A DNA stretch of 23,274 nucleotides from Lachnospiraceae bacterium (GTDB lineage Bacteria > Bacillota > Clostridia > Lachnospirales > Lachnospiraceae), in NCBI GenBank assembly GCA_009774625.1, contig VSOB01000046.1:1-23274 (forward strand). The letters are read 5' to 3'. Within the stretch, counting starts at the first letter, position 1; each line of letters opens with the position of its first letter. Shown in pieces: positions 6,898 to 13,504 of the stretch. The notes below the pieces were generated by a model. That model saw only the letters and a list, made by a program, of their open reading frames with translations. It ran no database searches and had not been told where the DNA came from. The translations under genes and the position numbers were made by a program.

Positions 6898-7944
6898 ATG
6901 GCATCACAGGATAAAACAGCGCAGAAGGGAAAGAGACGGGGAAAGCAGAGTGTGGCCTATGAACGGCCTGTCTATATCAATGCCAGTGCGTCAATCGGGG
7001 GGAAGAAAGAGGGAGAAGGGCCTCTGGCGGAGCTGATCGATATGATCGGTGAGGACGATTTGTTTGGCTGTAATACATGGGAAGAGGCGGAAAGCAGTCT
7101 GCAGAAAGATGCAGTGTATCTGGCAATGGGAAAAGCAGGTCTGGATACCAAAGAAATTCAGTATCTTTTTGCGGGCGACCTCTTGGGCCAATCCATTGCC
7201 ACTTCATTTGGCATTATGGCATATGAGATTCCTTTATTCGGACTGTACGGCGCCTGCTCCACCTGCGGAGAGTCGCTCAGCCTTGGTTCTATGGCAATCG
7301 ACGGCGGATTTGCGTCCAATGTGATCTGTGTCACCTCCAGCCATTTTGCCAGTGCGGAAAAGGAATTTCGCAATCCTCTGGAGTATGGCAGCCAGAGACC
7401 GCTGTCAGCCACCTGGACAGTGACGGGCAGCGGCGCGTTTGTACTGGGTAAGGAGCCGGGCAAACATGTCAGGGCGGCCATCACCGGGATCACCACCGGA
7501 AAGATCGTGGATTACGGCCTGAAGGATTCCATGAATATGGGCTGCTGTATGGCCCCCGCCGCCTGCAATGTCGTCTATCAGAATTTCATTGACTTTGGCA
7601 GACAACCGTCTGACTATGATAAAATCATAACCGGCGATCTGGGGTCCATCGGTCAGCGGGCGCTGGTTGACCTGGTGGCAGAAAAGGGGTATGATATTTC
7701 CAGCAATGTTCTGGACTGCGGTATGGAAATTTACGACCCGAATACGCAGGATACCCATGCAGGTGGTTCCGGATGCGGCTGCGCGGCGGTTACTTTGTCC
7801 TCTTATATATTGAAACAGTTGGAGGAAAAGAAATGGAAACGTGTGTTATTTATTCCTACCGGCGCCCTGCTCAGTAAGACCAGCTTCAATGAAGGAAAAA
7901 CAGTTCCGGGCATTGCACATGGAGTCGTAATAGAAAGTGTGTGA
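6898..7944 (+). CDS. spoVAD: Stage V sporulation protein AD (SpoVAD)
   Basis: 348 aa, near the family's ~338. SpoVAD is a thiolase-fold protein that binds dipicolinic acid and acts with SpoVAC/SpoVAE at the spore inner membrane. Diagnostic stretches are 'LFAGDLLGQ', 'LYGACSTCGESLSLGSMAIDGG', 'VTSSHFASAEKEFRNPLEYG', 'QRPLSATWTVTGSGAF', 'GDLGSIGQ' and the late 'HAGGSGCGCAAVTL..YIL'. The Cys in 'GACSTCGE' sits at the thiolase nucleophile position. The N-terminus carries a basic extension of about 20 residues (KTAQKGKRRGKQ). ATG 6898 follows AAAGGGATGAGAGG. The stop overlaps the next gene by 4 bases (GTGA), so the two are probably translated in tandem. Confidence 0.95.
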   Translation: MASQDKTAQKGKRRGKQSVAYERPVYINASASIGGKKEGEGPLAELIDMIGEDDLFGCNTWEEAESSLQKDAVYLAMGKAGLDTKEIQYLFAGDLLGQSIATSFGIMAYEIPLFGLYGACSTCGESLSLGSMAIDGGFASNVICVTSSHFASAEKEFRNPLEYGSQRPLSATWTVTGSGAFVLGKEPGKHVRAAITGITTGKIVDYGLKDSMNMGCCMAPAACNVVYQNFIDFGRQPSDYDKIITGDLGSIGQRALVDLVAEKGYDISSNVLDCGMEIYDPNTQDTHAGGSGCGCAAVTLSSYILKQLEEKKWKRVLFIPTGALLSKTSFNEGKTVPGIAHGVVIESV

Positions 7945-8444
7945 ATATGAATCTGTCCCCTGTTTTTATCCAACGGTTTCATAACCGGATTGAAAGAGTC
8001 CTTCATATAAAAGGAAATTTCACAGGGCCGGTTCTGGAGATGACGGTGATCGTGGATCACAGCCTGCCTGCCGGTTCTGTACAGGAAGGCGTGCCTGCGC
8101 TGCTGCGCTGCCTGAAACAGCACAGTGAGGTGTTCCGGAATGTGCGCCTGAATATAACAGACTGGTCGGGGGATGGGAAGATACAAAACAGCGTGGTCCC
8201 GATGATGACCGTTTTGGTCAGCGGATTTTTCGAGGCGTATGAACAGATATGCTGTGAGAAGAAAACAGAGGTGCTGTATCAGTATCTGAAATTATACCAT
8301 GCCAGATCCAAGCTGATCCTGCTGGTAACGGACGGATGCCATCATACGGAAGATGAAAAGGCGGCCCAGGAGGCGCTGAAGCCTTTCCTGGGGAAAAAGC
8401 TGGTGCAGATTCTGGTCAGAGAAAATGGAATGGAGCTGGGGTAG
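7941..8444 (+). CDS. SpoVAD-coupled protein of unknown function (degenerate vWA-like)
   Basis: 167 aa. Not recognised as a named sporulation protein. The GTG start at 7941 overlaps the spoVAD stop by 4 bases; ATG 7947 is an alternative. No signal peptide or membrane segment is seen. Two patches recall a von Willebrand A fold: 'LEMTVIVDHSLPAGSVQEGV', where a MIDAS would read DxSxS but the sequence is DHSLP, and 'LILLVTDGCHH' followed by a helix and a final 'VQILVRENG' strand. If it is a vWA domain, the metal site is degraded. It is distinct from SpoVAEa as I know it. Tight coupling suggests a role with SpoVAD in the forespore; both the fold and the role are inference. Confidence 0.6.
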   Translation: MNMNLSPVFIQRFHNRIERVLHIKGNFTGPVLEMTVIVDHSLPAGSVQEGVPALLRCLKQHSEVFRNVRLNITDWSGDGKIQNSVVPMMTVLVSGFFEAYEQICCEKKTEVLYQYLKLYHARSKLILLVTDGCHHTEDEKAAQEALKPFLGKKLVQILVRENGMELG

Positions 8445-8557
8445 CCAGGTTTCATTCTGTTGCCGTCCATGATGACAGAAAGATCGGGAAAGGTGCCTTC
8501 TATTGTTTTTGCTGAGGGCATAGAGTATGGATGAGATAAGGGTAAGAGGAACAAAGG

Positions 8558-10066
8558 ATGAAAAAACTGTTAAAAGGGATTTTATATCTTTTGATGCTGA
8601 TGTCGGCATTGCTTATGGCGCTGATGTTTCTGTGTGCATGGAAGCCGGAAATGACAGACAAGATCGCTGAGGCGTTGTTTGAGGAAGAGTGGGAGGCGCC
8701 GTCGGGAGAACAGGCCGGAGACGACGGCGGCAAGGCTGCGCTGTCCGGTGTGCGGGAGAGTGTATCGGGCCAGGCAGATCAGGAAAACAAAGAAAATGGG
8801 GAATCCGCGCAGGCACAGGATGAGGAAAGCGATGGAGAAACCAGGCCCGCATCATACATACCGCCTGAGAAATCCAATATTTCCGTACCGGAAGAGGTGG
8901 CCGGAAAAAACGGTTATCAGGAGATAGCCGGAGACGACAGTGAGATTGAAGAGGAAGAAGCGAAGGCGCTGATCGACAGCCTGGGCACCGGAGAGACCGG
9001 CGACGGCCTGAGCTTTGCTCCTCTGTTTTATCCGTATTACAATATGCTGGATGAAAACGGTCAGCATATTTACAGGCAGATCTACGCCAATGCCCAGGTG
9101 CTGCAGCCCGCTTTTGCCCCGGTGGAACCGATTACGGCCCGGAAGCTGCGGGATGTGATTTCAGCCGTATACAACGATCATCCGGAGCTGTTCTGGCTGG
9201 AAACTTCCTATGCCTGCAAACATCTGGGCAACGGACAGTGTGTGGAAATTGATCTGCAGTTTAACCGGACTGCCAAAAATCTGGAACGGGAAAACGCCGC
9301 TTTTGAAAGTGCGGCAGCAGAGATTCTTTCACAGGCAGAAACCTTTGGGACAGATTATGATAAGGAACGATATGTGCATGATACGCTGCTGAAACAGGTG
9401 GATTATGTGAAAAGTGCGGAAATGAACCAGAGTGCATACAGTGCGCTGGTCAATGGGAGATCGGTGTGCGCCGGTTATGCCAGAGCGTTCCAGTATCTGA
9501 TGCAGCAATTGGGGATTCCCTGTTACTACTGTACCGGATATGCGGGAGAGGATCATGCCTGGAATATTGTAAAGCTGGAAGAGGACTATTATAATGTGGA
9601 TACCACATGGGATGATACCGGGGAAGGGACATACGACTATTTTAATAAAACCGATGCGGACTATGCCGATACTCATGTGAGACAGGAACTGGCAGTCAAT
9701 CTGCCTCCCTGCAGCGGAGAAAAATACAGAAATACCAATACTGCTGACGGAGAAGCGGGGCTGCGCAGCAGTGCGGATGCAGGATTTACGGAGGACGAGA
9801 TTTTGCGCAGCCTGCCTGATTATTATAATGAATGCTTTGCGGAAATTCTGGAGAGAGGTTCCGGCTCCTATGCTTTTGAAAAGGTGCTGGAAGGAGATGC
9901 GCTTTATCAGGAGTGGGAAGCGGCCTATGATGACGAATCCTACCGGGACGAATATCTGATCGAGGCAATGCGGACAGTGGGCGCCAAATCCTGCCATCTG
10001 AATCTGGTCATAGAAAAGCTGCAGCAGAACAGATACCTGATCAGGCATGAACTGGAGCTGCATTAG
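8558..10066 (+). CDS. Membrane-anchored transglutaminase-like protein
   Basis: 502 aa. A single N-terminal hydrophobic segment (residues ~5-28, LLKGILYLLMLMSALLMALM) acts as anchor or signal. It is followed by a ~110-residue acidic, E/G/A/S-rich, probably disordered region (about 33-140), then a globular domain. The transglutaminase-like triad is visible: Cys304 in 'GRSVCAGYARAF', His333 in 'EDHAWNIV' and Asp348 in 'YYNVDTTWDD'. Such extracellular transglutaminase-core proteins act as peptidases or cross-linkers at the cell surface; the substrate is unknown. A C-terminal ~110-residue segment after 'TNTADGEAG' has no assignable domain. AGAGGA lies 14 bases before the ATG and AAAGG abuts it. 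Placed 113 bases after the SpoVAD-linked gene, it may be a separate unit. Confidence 0.82.
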   Translation: MKKLLKGILYLLMLMSALLMALMFLCAWKPEMTDKIAEALFEEEWEAPSGEQAGDDGGKAALSGVRESVSGQADQENKENGESAQAQDEESDGETRPASYIPPEKSNISVPEEVAGKNGYQEIAGDDSEIEEEEAKALIDSLGTGETGDGLSFAPLFYPYYNMLDENGQHIYRQIYANAQVLQPAFAPVEPITARKLRDVISAVYNDHPELFWLETSYACKHLGNGQCVEIDLQFNRTAKNLERENAAFESAAAEILSQAETFGTDYDKERYVHDTLLKQVDYVKSAEMNQSAYSALVNGRSVCAGYARAFQYLMQQLGIPCYYCTGYAGEDHAWNIVKLEEDYYNVDTTWDDTGEGTYDYFNKTDADYADTHVRQELAVNLPPCSGEKYRNTNTADGEAGLRSSADAGFTEDEILRSLPDYYNECFAEILERGSGSYAFEKVLEGDALYQEWEAAYDDESYRDEYLIEAMRTVGAKSCHLNLVIEKLQQNRYLIRHELELH

Positions 10067-10219
10067 GCCGGCGCGGCAGAATCAGAGCAGGTTTTCGGGA
10101 ATTTCTTTTTGTAATACGCGGAATACGCGTGACAGTTTGACGGATTTTTGATTAATATGGATTTTTATGTCAGATAATACAAAATATTGTAAAAATTTAT
10201 ATTTTTTTAGAAAAATGTG

Positions 10220-10247
10220 TTGACAAATTCCGAGAGCCTGCTATAAT
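10220..10247 (+). promoter_or_regulatory. Strong SigA promoter with AT-rich UP region
   Basis: Perfect TTGACA, 16 bases, perfect TATAAT. The ~40 bases upstream (10175-10215) are almost pure A/T in runs, like an UP element. No gene start follows for almost 500 bases, so it appears to drive the noncoding RNA below. Confidence 0.85.
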
Positions 10248-10253
10248 AAAGAC

Positions 10254-10560
10254 ATACAAAAGAGAAACATTCACATAGATAAAATCTAAGGAAAGCGAGG
10301 TACGGACCACCGAAAACGTAAGTAAAAACACAAAAGACTAAAAAGTAAGGCACAAAAGAAACAGGAAGTACAAGAGAGAAGCATTCGTTTCAGTACAAGA
10401 GAAAAAGTTCAGTGCAGTTACATAAGAACCTCACTGCTGTACAGAAGTACAAAAGATAAAAAAATTGGAAAGAACGGATGGAACAGAATAAGGAGGTACA
10501 ATCCATTGGACAGCGTAGTATAGAAGGAAGTATGTTTCGGATGAAAACATACTTCCTTCG
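10254..10560 (+). ncRNA. Candidate ~300-nt noncoding RNA with ACAARAGA repeats
   Basis: The transcript is defined by the strong promoter upstream and the terminator-like hairpin at 10523-10559. It is very A-rich and has no plausible protein frame. Six copies of ACAARAGA occur at 10256, 10330, 10352, 10370, 10395 and 10449, the R being A four times and G twice. A CAGTG/CACTG hairpin lies near 10410-10435. Near the 3' end AAGGAGGT (10490-10497) is followed, 8 bases on, by TTG and only five codons to TAG just before the terminator stem; this could be a ribosome-binding decoy or mini-ORF. I cannot match it to tmRNA, RNase P RNA, SRP RNA, T-box or a known riboswitch. The 150 bases upstream (10067-10219) hold only the AT-rich promoter approach and a direct repeat of AATACGCG. 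Confidence 0.5.
10523..10559 (+). terminator. 15-bp perfect hairpin ending the candidate ncRNA
   Basis: Arms 10523-10537 and 10545-10559 pair perfectly around a 7-base loop (CGGATGA). Only a modest pyrimidine tract (GCTTTCTG) follows, so termination may be incomplete and some transcripts could run into the next gene. Confidence 0.6.
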
Positions 10561-10636
10561 CTTTCTGTGCAGAGTTTTGGAGCGGAAATCCGTTAGGTAA
10601 GAGATGCAGAGATTCTTATCATAAATGTTTGTATGG

Positions 10637-10692
10637 TTGCGTGCTAAGGGAAAATAAAGTATAATTGACACAACGGACGAAAAACGTATACA
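10637..10692 (+). promoter_or_regulatory. Two overlapping tandem SigA promoters
   Basis: Promoter one is TTGCGT, 17 bases, TATAAT (10660-10665). The last T of that box begins promoter two: TTGACA (10665-10670), 16 bases, TATACA (10687-10692). The two cannot be occupied at the same time. They serve the GH3-like gene at 10730. Confidence 0.55.
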
Positions 10693-10729
10693 AAAGGGCA
10701 GAAAAATCAGCAGCGAGGGGACAAATGAT

Positions 10730-11611
10730 ATGGCGAAAAAGAAAAAGAAATCGGGAGTATCCAGCAGAGAGCTGAGAAGGCAGAGAAGGATTCGCAATCA
10801 GATTTTGTCATATATTACACTGGGCATTTTGATTCTGGGAATTGCTGCCGGTATATTTTTTGCGGGCCGGTTTATTACCGGGTGGATTTCCGATAAGCGT
10901 CATGAAAAGGAGCTGGAAAAAGAAATGGCGGCTATGGCTGAGGAAGGGCAGGATGAGACAGAAGAAGCCATAGAAGAAGTCGATACCTATACAGAGGAAG
11001 ACCTTCTGACGGAAATGGTGGATGCCAGCATTGCAGGCATGCCGCTGGAGGACCGGGTGGCAGGGTTGTTTCTGACTACACCGGAGGCTCTGACCGGTGT
11101 GGATGTGGCCCTGAAGGCAGGAGAAAGTACAAAGGCGGCGCTGGCGGAACTGCCGGTCGGCGGGATGGTATATGCGGCGTCCAATGTACAGTCCCAGGAG
11201 CAATTCAGTCAGATGCTTATGGATACCATTTCCAGGAGCAAATATCAACTGTTTCTGATATTGGATGAGGAATCGGAGATGTTGTCTGAGGATCTGTCCA
11301 CATATGGTATCAATATGGAATTTGCGGATAAGGGAGAAGGGACTTTCCGCACTGTAACACTGCCTTCTCTGCTGGGAGACCGGACGGAGGAGGGGCTTGT
11401 GACGGCAATGGTCAGCGGCGAGGAAGAAACGCTTGGGGCGGCATGTCTGGAAGCATGGCAGAACGGAGCGGATCTGCTGTATGTACAGGAAGGCGTTAAA
11501 GCGGCTTATGAAGGAATGCTGGCCGGGATTCAGGGAAATCCGGAGCTGGAGGCAAAGGTGCAGGAATCTCTGGAAGCCATATACAGGATAAAGTGCTGCA
11601 GTACATTATAG
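10730..11611 (+). CDS. Membrane-anchored GH3 (NagZ-like) protein lacking the catalytic core
   Basis: 293 aa. A Lys/Arg-rich cytoplasmic start (MAKKKKKSG, RELRRQRRIRNQ) leads into one membrane helix at ~27-50, then an acidic linker (to ~90). The rest aligns by eye with the first and last parts of bacterial GH3 beta-N-acetylhexosaminidases: 'MPLEDRVAGLFLTTPEALTG', 'LPVGGMVY', 'LFLILDEESEMLSEDLSTYGINMEFAD' and, near the end, 'AWQNGADLLYVQE...AYEGMLAGIQ'. The family's middle section, with KHFPGHG, its catalytic His and the nucleophile Asp (ITDA), is absent, and DEEGG reads DEESE. It is therefore about 150 residues short and should not hydrolyse glycosides. There is no stop or frameshift, so it appears maintained as a non-enzymatic, perhaps glycan-binding, surface protein (inference). 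Confidence 0.7.
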   Translation: MAKKKKKSGVSSRELRRQRRIRNQILSYITLGILILGIAAGIFFAGRFITGWISDKRHEKELEKEMAAMAEEGQDETEEAIEEVDTYTEEDLLTEMVDASIAGMPLEDRVAGLFLTTPEALTGVDVALKAGESTKAALAELPVGGMVYAASNVQSQEQFSQMLMDTISRSKYQLFLILDEESEMLSEDLSTYGINMEFADKGEGTFRTVTLPSLLGDRTEEGLVTAMVSGEEETLGAACLEAWQNGADLLYVQEGVKAAYEGMLAGIQGNPELEAKVQESLEAIYRIKCCSTL

Positions 11612-11643
11612 GAATAGAAAACAGAAAAATTTTTTGGATATGG

Positions 11644-11672
11644 TTGACAAAAATCGGAAGCTGTAGTATAGT
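11644..11672 (+). promoter_or_regulatory. Promoter of tRNA-Gly
   Basis: TTGACA, 17 bases, TATAGT, about 30 bases before the tRNA 5' end. It begins 32 bases after the stop of the GH3-like gene. Confidence 0.75.
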
Positions 11673-11703
11673 ATAAATTGTCCGTTGGATGTAAGGATCA
11701 TAT

Positions 11704-11775
11704 GCACGAGTGGCTCAGTGGTGGAGTATCGCCTTGCCAAGGCGAGGGTCGCGGGTTCGAATCCCGTCTCGTGCT
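11704..11775 (+). tRNA. tRNA-Gly (anticodon GCC)
   Basis: 72 bases. The acceptor stem GCACGAG pairs with CTCGTGC, with discriminator U and no encoded CCA. The D arm includes GGCTCAGTGGTGGAG. The anticodon stem TCGCC/GGCGA closes the loop TTGCCAA with anticodon GCC. The T arm is CGCGGGTTCGAATCCCG. The last 20 bases are repeated exactly at 13875-13894, marking this gene as an integration site. Confidence 0.97.
11756..11775 (+). repeat. Attachment-site copy 1 (tRNA-Gly 3' end)
   Basis: TTCGAATCCCGTCTCGTGCT, the 3' end of the tRNA, is identical to 13875-13894 in direct orientation. Tyrosine-recombinase elements integrating at tRNA genes leave this type of direct repeat. Confidence 0.8.
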
Positions 11776-11789
11776 CTTTTGAAAGAAGA

Positions 11790-11824
11790 GGAAATGTTGG
11801 AAAATCAGCATTTCCGTTTTTTTT
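11790..11824 (+). terminator. Terminator after tRNA-Gly
   Basis: GGAAATGTTG pairs with CAGCATTTCC (10 bp with one G-T pair) around a 6-base loop, followed by G and eight T. It lies inside the island, so it was probably brought in with the element. Confidence 0.88.
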
Positions 11825-11984
11825 GTGTCTGCAAATTTAACACCTCAGTTTTGTTCTCACGGGAATATTTCTGGAGGGCAGGGGAAACCTGTCTCCGGGG
11901 TATTCCGGGTGAGAAGCGCAGGAAAAGGGCTGCGGCTTGTGAACATACGCAGCCCTTAGAAAAATATTAAAGGGGGAACGCATT

Positions 11985-12801
11985 ATGGAAGAAAGTATAC
12001 TGAAGGTATTGGCAAAGCTGGAAGCGCAGCTAAGGGGGCACGATCTGACAGGGAGATGGAAAATGAAGAAAAAGATGATAGTGGCGTTGATGCTAGGGGG
12101 GTTGGGGTTGTCACCGGGGCTCACAGTTTCGGCGAGCCCTCAGACAATGCCGGATGGGACAGTGTTTGATGCAGAATACTATGCACAGGCGAATCTTGAT
12201 GTAGCAGCGGTATATGGAACGGATGAAAGCATTTTGTATCAACATTATCTGAATTTCGGAAAAGCGGAAGGACGTCGAGCTTGCGCACAATCCCAAAACA
12301 CAGGTGCTGCAGAAGGTTCTGTTCTGATTGAGCCAGGAGATGAAAATTATTGGAGAGCCGGCTACTTATCAGTTGGATTCAATTATAAATTAAATCCAGG
12401 AGAGAACGAGTGGAACTGGTCCTCCGATGAACCGGCGTATGGATATACCCGGCAGGATATGCGAAACGACCCGTATTATCAGGCGATGAGGCAAGAAATT
12501 TTGAATACATTGGCGAGTGCCGAGGATAAAAATAGAATACGTCAATACAGTGATTATACCTATATATATGAATCAGAAGAAGCAGAACAGCAGCGGCGTC
12601 AGGCCCGCTTGCTTTAATCTCGCCATTGACCTGGTAAAAGAAGGAATTGTAGAGCATTGCTATCTTATGATGAATCCGGCAAAAGGACATTGGGTTGGAG
12701 ATTTTCCGGGAAACGAAGTAGTAACTATTTATTACTTAAATTATGACAGCGCAGGCACAAATATTTATGTACAGCATCCTGAAGTGACCGGTTATTATTA
12801 A
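11985..12801 (+). pseudogene. Frameshifted secreted protein gene with an 'FDxxYYxxxNxDV' module
   Basis: Frame one runs from ATG 11985 (after AAGGGGG) or, more likely, ATG 12063 (after AGGGAG), where MKKKMIVALMLGG begins a signal peptide. The mature part opens with 'FDAEYYAQANLDVAAVYG...LYQHYLNFGKAEGRR', a short module common in clostridial secreted proteins. A second, Trp/Tyr-rich stretch has no assignable domain. The frame stops at 12615-12617 (TAA). A neighbouring frame (+1) continues without a start as '...CFNLAIDLVKEGIVEHCYLMM' and ends 'HPEVTGYY' at 12801, reading like the same protein's C-terminus. One extra base (or two lost) between about 12560 and 12615 would explain it. It could also be a sequencing error or programmed shift. 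Function unknown. Confidence 0.6.
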
Positions 12802-12813
12802 CCCCCTTTCTTT

Positions 12814-12905
12814 GGGAAGGCGATTGGAATTGATTTTCTAAATCCTGCTTTCTTTTCGATCATACAGATTAATTGTAACATAGGGAAATGCGGCATTTAA
12901 TATTT
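12814..12905. repeat. Deletion remnant of a third toxin-antitoxin unit
   Basis: The left 25 bases (AAGGCGATTGGAATTGATTTT) match the start of the antitoxin RNA in the two intact units (AAGGCGATCGGAATTGATCTT). They join directly to a segment beginning TCCTGCTTTCTTTTCGATCATACA (given here as two overlapping matches, TCCTGCTTTCTTTT and TTTTCGATCATACA), which is the toxin leader and promoter region of those units. The toxin frame and shared terminator between them are missing. Confidence 0.65.
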
Positions 12906-12952
12906 TTGGTTAATGTATAATATTGAAAAAGATCTGCTGCAAAAAGAGCCGC

Positions 12953-12981
12953 TTGCAAAACAGGCGGCCCTCATGTATAAT
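12953..12981 (+). promoter_or_regulatory. Promoter of antitoxin RNA 1
   Basis: TTGCAA, 17 bases, perfect TATAAT, identical in unit 2. It fires toward the 3' end of the minus-strand toxin gene. Confidence 0.75.
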
Positions 12982-12987
12982 CTACTT

Positions 12988-13091
12988 AGAAAGGCGATCG
13001 GAATTGATCTTCCGATGCGCCCTCAGTTGTTAGCTTAATAAAGAAATAAGCATCCTAAACTTTGGGCAGTGTTGGATGCTTATTTCTTTTT
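12988..13091 (+). ncRNA. Candidate type I antitoxin RNA 1
   Basis: The predicted RNA of ~100 nt runs from the promoter to the shared terminator. Its 5' part folds as a hairpin, GGCGATCGGAA against TTCCGATGCGCC with one bulge (12993-13021). Its 3' ~50 bases are the exact complement of the 3' end of the toxin message, including the last four codons. This convergent 3'-overlap layout is that of TxpA/RatA, BsrG/SR4 and the C. difficile CD2517.1/RCd8 systems. Transcription itself is inferred. Confidence 0.65.
13040..13089. terminator. Shared two-way terminator of toxin-antitoxin unit 1
   Basis: A 16-bp perfect stem (AAAGAAATAAGCATCC/GGATGCTTATTTCTTT) with an 18-base loop. It contains the toxin stop codon and ends both convergent transcripts. 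Confidence 0.8.
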
Positions 13092-13160
13092 ATGGTTGTC
13101 TATGTAAGACAGTGCTGAAAAAATGAGTAACAACAATGTTAGAACTTCCATTGTGTCCAT
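13080..13160 (-). CDS. Type I toxin, putative holin-like peptide, copy 1
   Basis: 26 aa: a short acidic start (MDTMEV), one membrane helix (LTLLLLIFSALSYI), then DNHKKK. This composition and pattern match the putative holin-like toxin family of Firmicutes (Hol-Tox), single-span peptides that damage the membrane when overexpressed. The start ATG at 13160 has GAGGGTGG 6-7 bases upstream. That site pairs inside a leader hairpin, as is usual for type I toxins. A promoter, leader, convergent antisense RNA and shared terminator are all present. It differs from copy 2 at five residues (2, 3, 12, 15 and 21), all compatible with function, so both copies look intact. Confidence 0.85.
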   Translation of the reverse strand: MDTMEVLTLLLLIFSALSYIDNHKKK

Positions 13161-13167
13161 AGCACCA

Positions 13168-13192
13168 CCCTCTTTCGTAAAAGACTAGAGGG
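13168..13192 (-). promoter_or_regulatory. Leader hairpin masking the toxin 1 ribosome binding site
   Basis: In the toxin message CCCTCT pairs with AGAGGG (13-base loop). The right arm is the Shine-Dalgarno sequence, so translation should be low until the stem opens. The same hairpin occurs in unit 2. Confidence 0.7.
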
Positions 13193-13240
13193 CAACCAGC
13201 GGAAAATCGCATCCTGCTTTCTTTTCAATCATACAATTTG

Positions 13241-13269
13241 ATTGTAGCATGAAAATATGAAGTGTTCAA
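13241..13269 (-). promoter_or_regulatory. Promoter of toxin 1
   Basis: On the minus strand TTGAAC, 17 bases, TACAAT. The leader would be ~75 bases. Confidence 0.7.
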
Positions 13270-13469
13270 TGATAATAGGCTTTAGAGGATAAAGTGTATT
13301 TTAGACAGGGCGCTTTTCTCCTTGATCTTATTGGGTTTTGGGGCACTTTCGGATTCCTTTCCCTGCGTCAGTCAATCCCCACCTGCTTTACAGGTGCCTG
13401 ACGGTAAAGGGATGGACAGACTCATCGGCATTATGATCTTTGAAAATGACTGGCTGCAAAAAGAGCCGC

Positions 13470-13498
13470 TTGCAAAACAGGCGGCCCTCATGTATAAT
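13470..13498 (+). promoter_or_regulatory. Promoter of antitoxin RNA 2
   Basis: TTGCAA, 17 bases, TATAAT, with spacer and flanks identical to unit 1. Confidence 0.75.
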
Positions 13499-13504
13499 CT
13501 ACTT

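Larger units (their letters stand above)
12922..13352. repeat. Tandem repeat unit 1 (toxin-antitoxin unit)
   Basis: About 430 bases, repeated in direct orientation at 13439-13874. Positions 12937-13027 match 13454-13544 with one difference. The toxin genes and flanks are more diverged, and the match resumes at the right end ('CTCCTTGAT.TTATTG.GTTTT'). Confidence 0.8.

Noticed and set aside
10254..10560. Riboswitch or T-box controlling the GH3-like gene
   Set aside because: No T-box sequence, no recognised aptamer core, and separate promoters for the gene lie downstream of the terminator hairpin.
10390..10797. 135-aa minus-strand frame opposite the candidate ncRNA
   Set aside because: It is the complement of A-rich noncoding DNA and the start of the GH3-like gene; its F/L-rich translation is a shadow effect.
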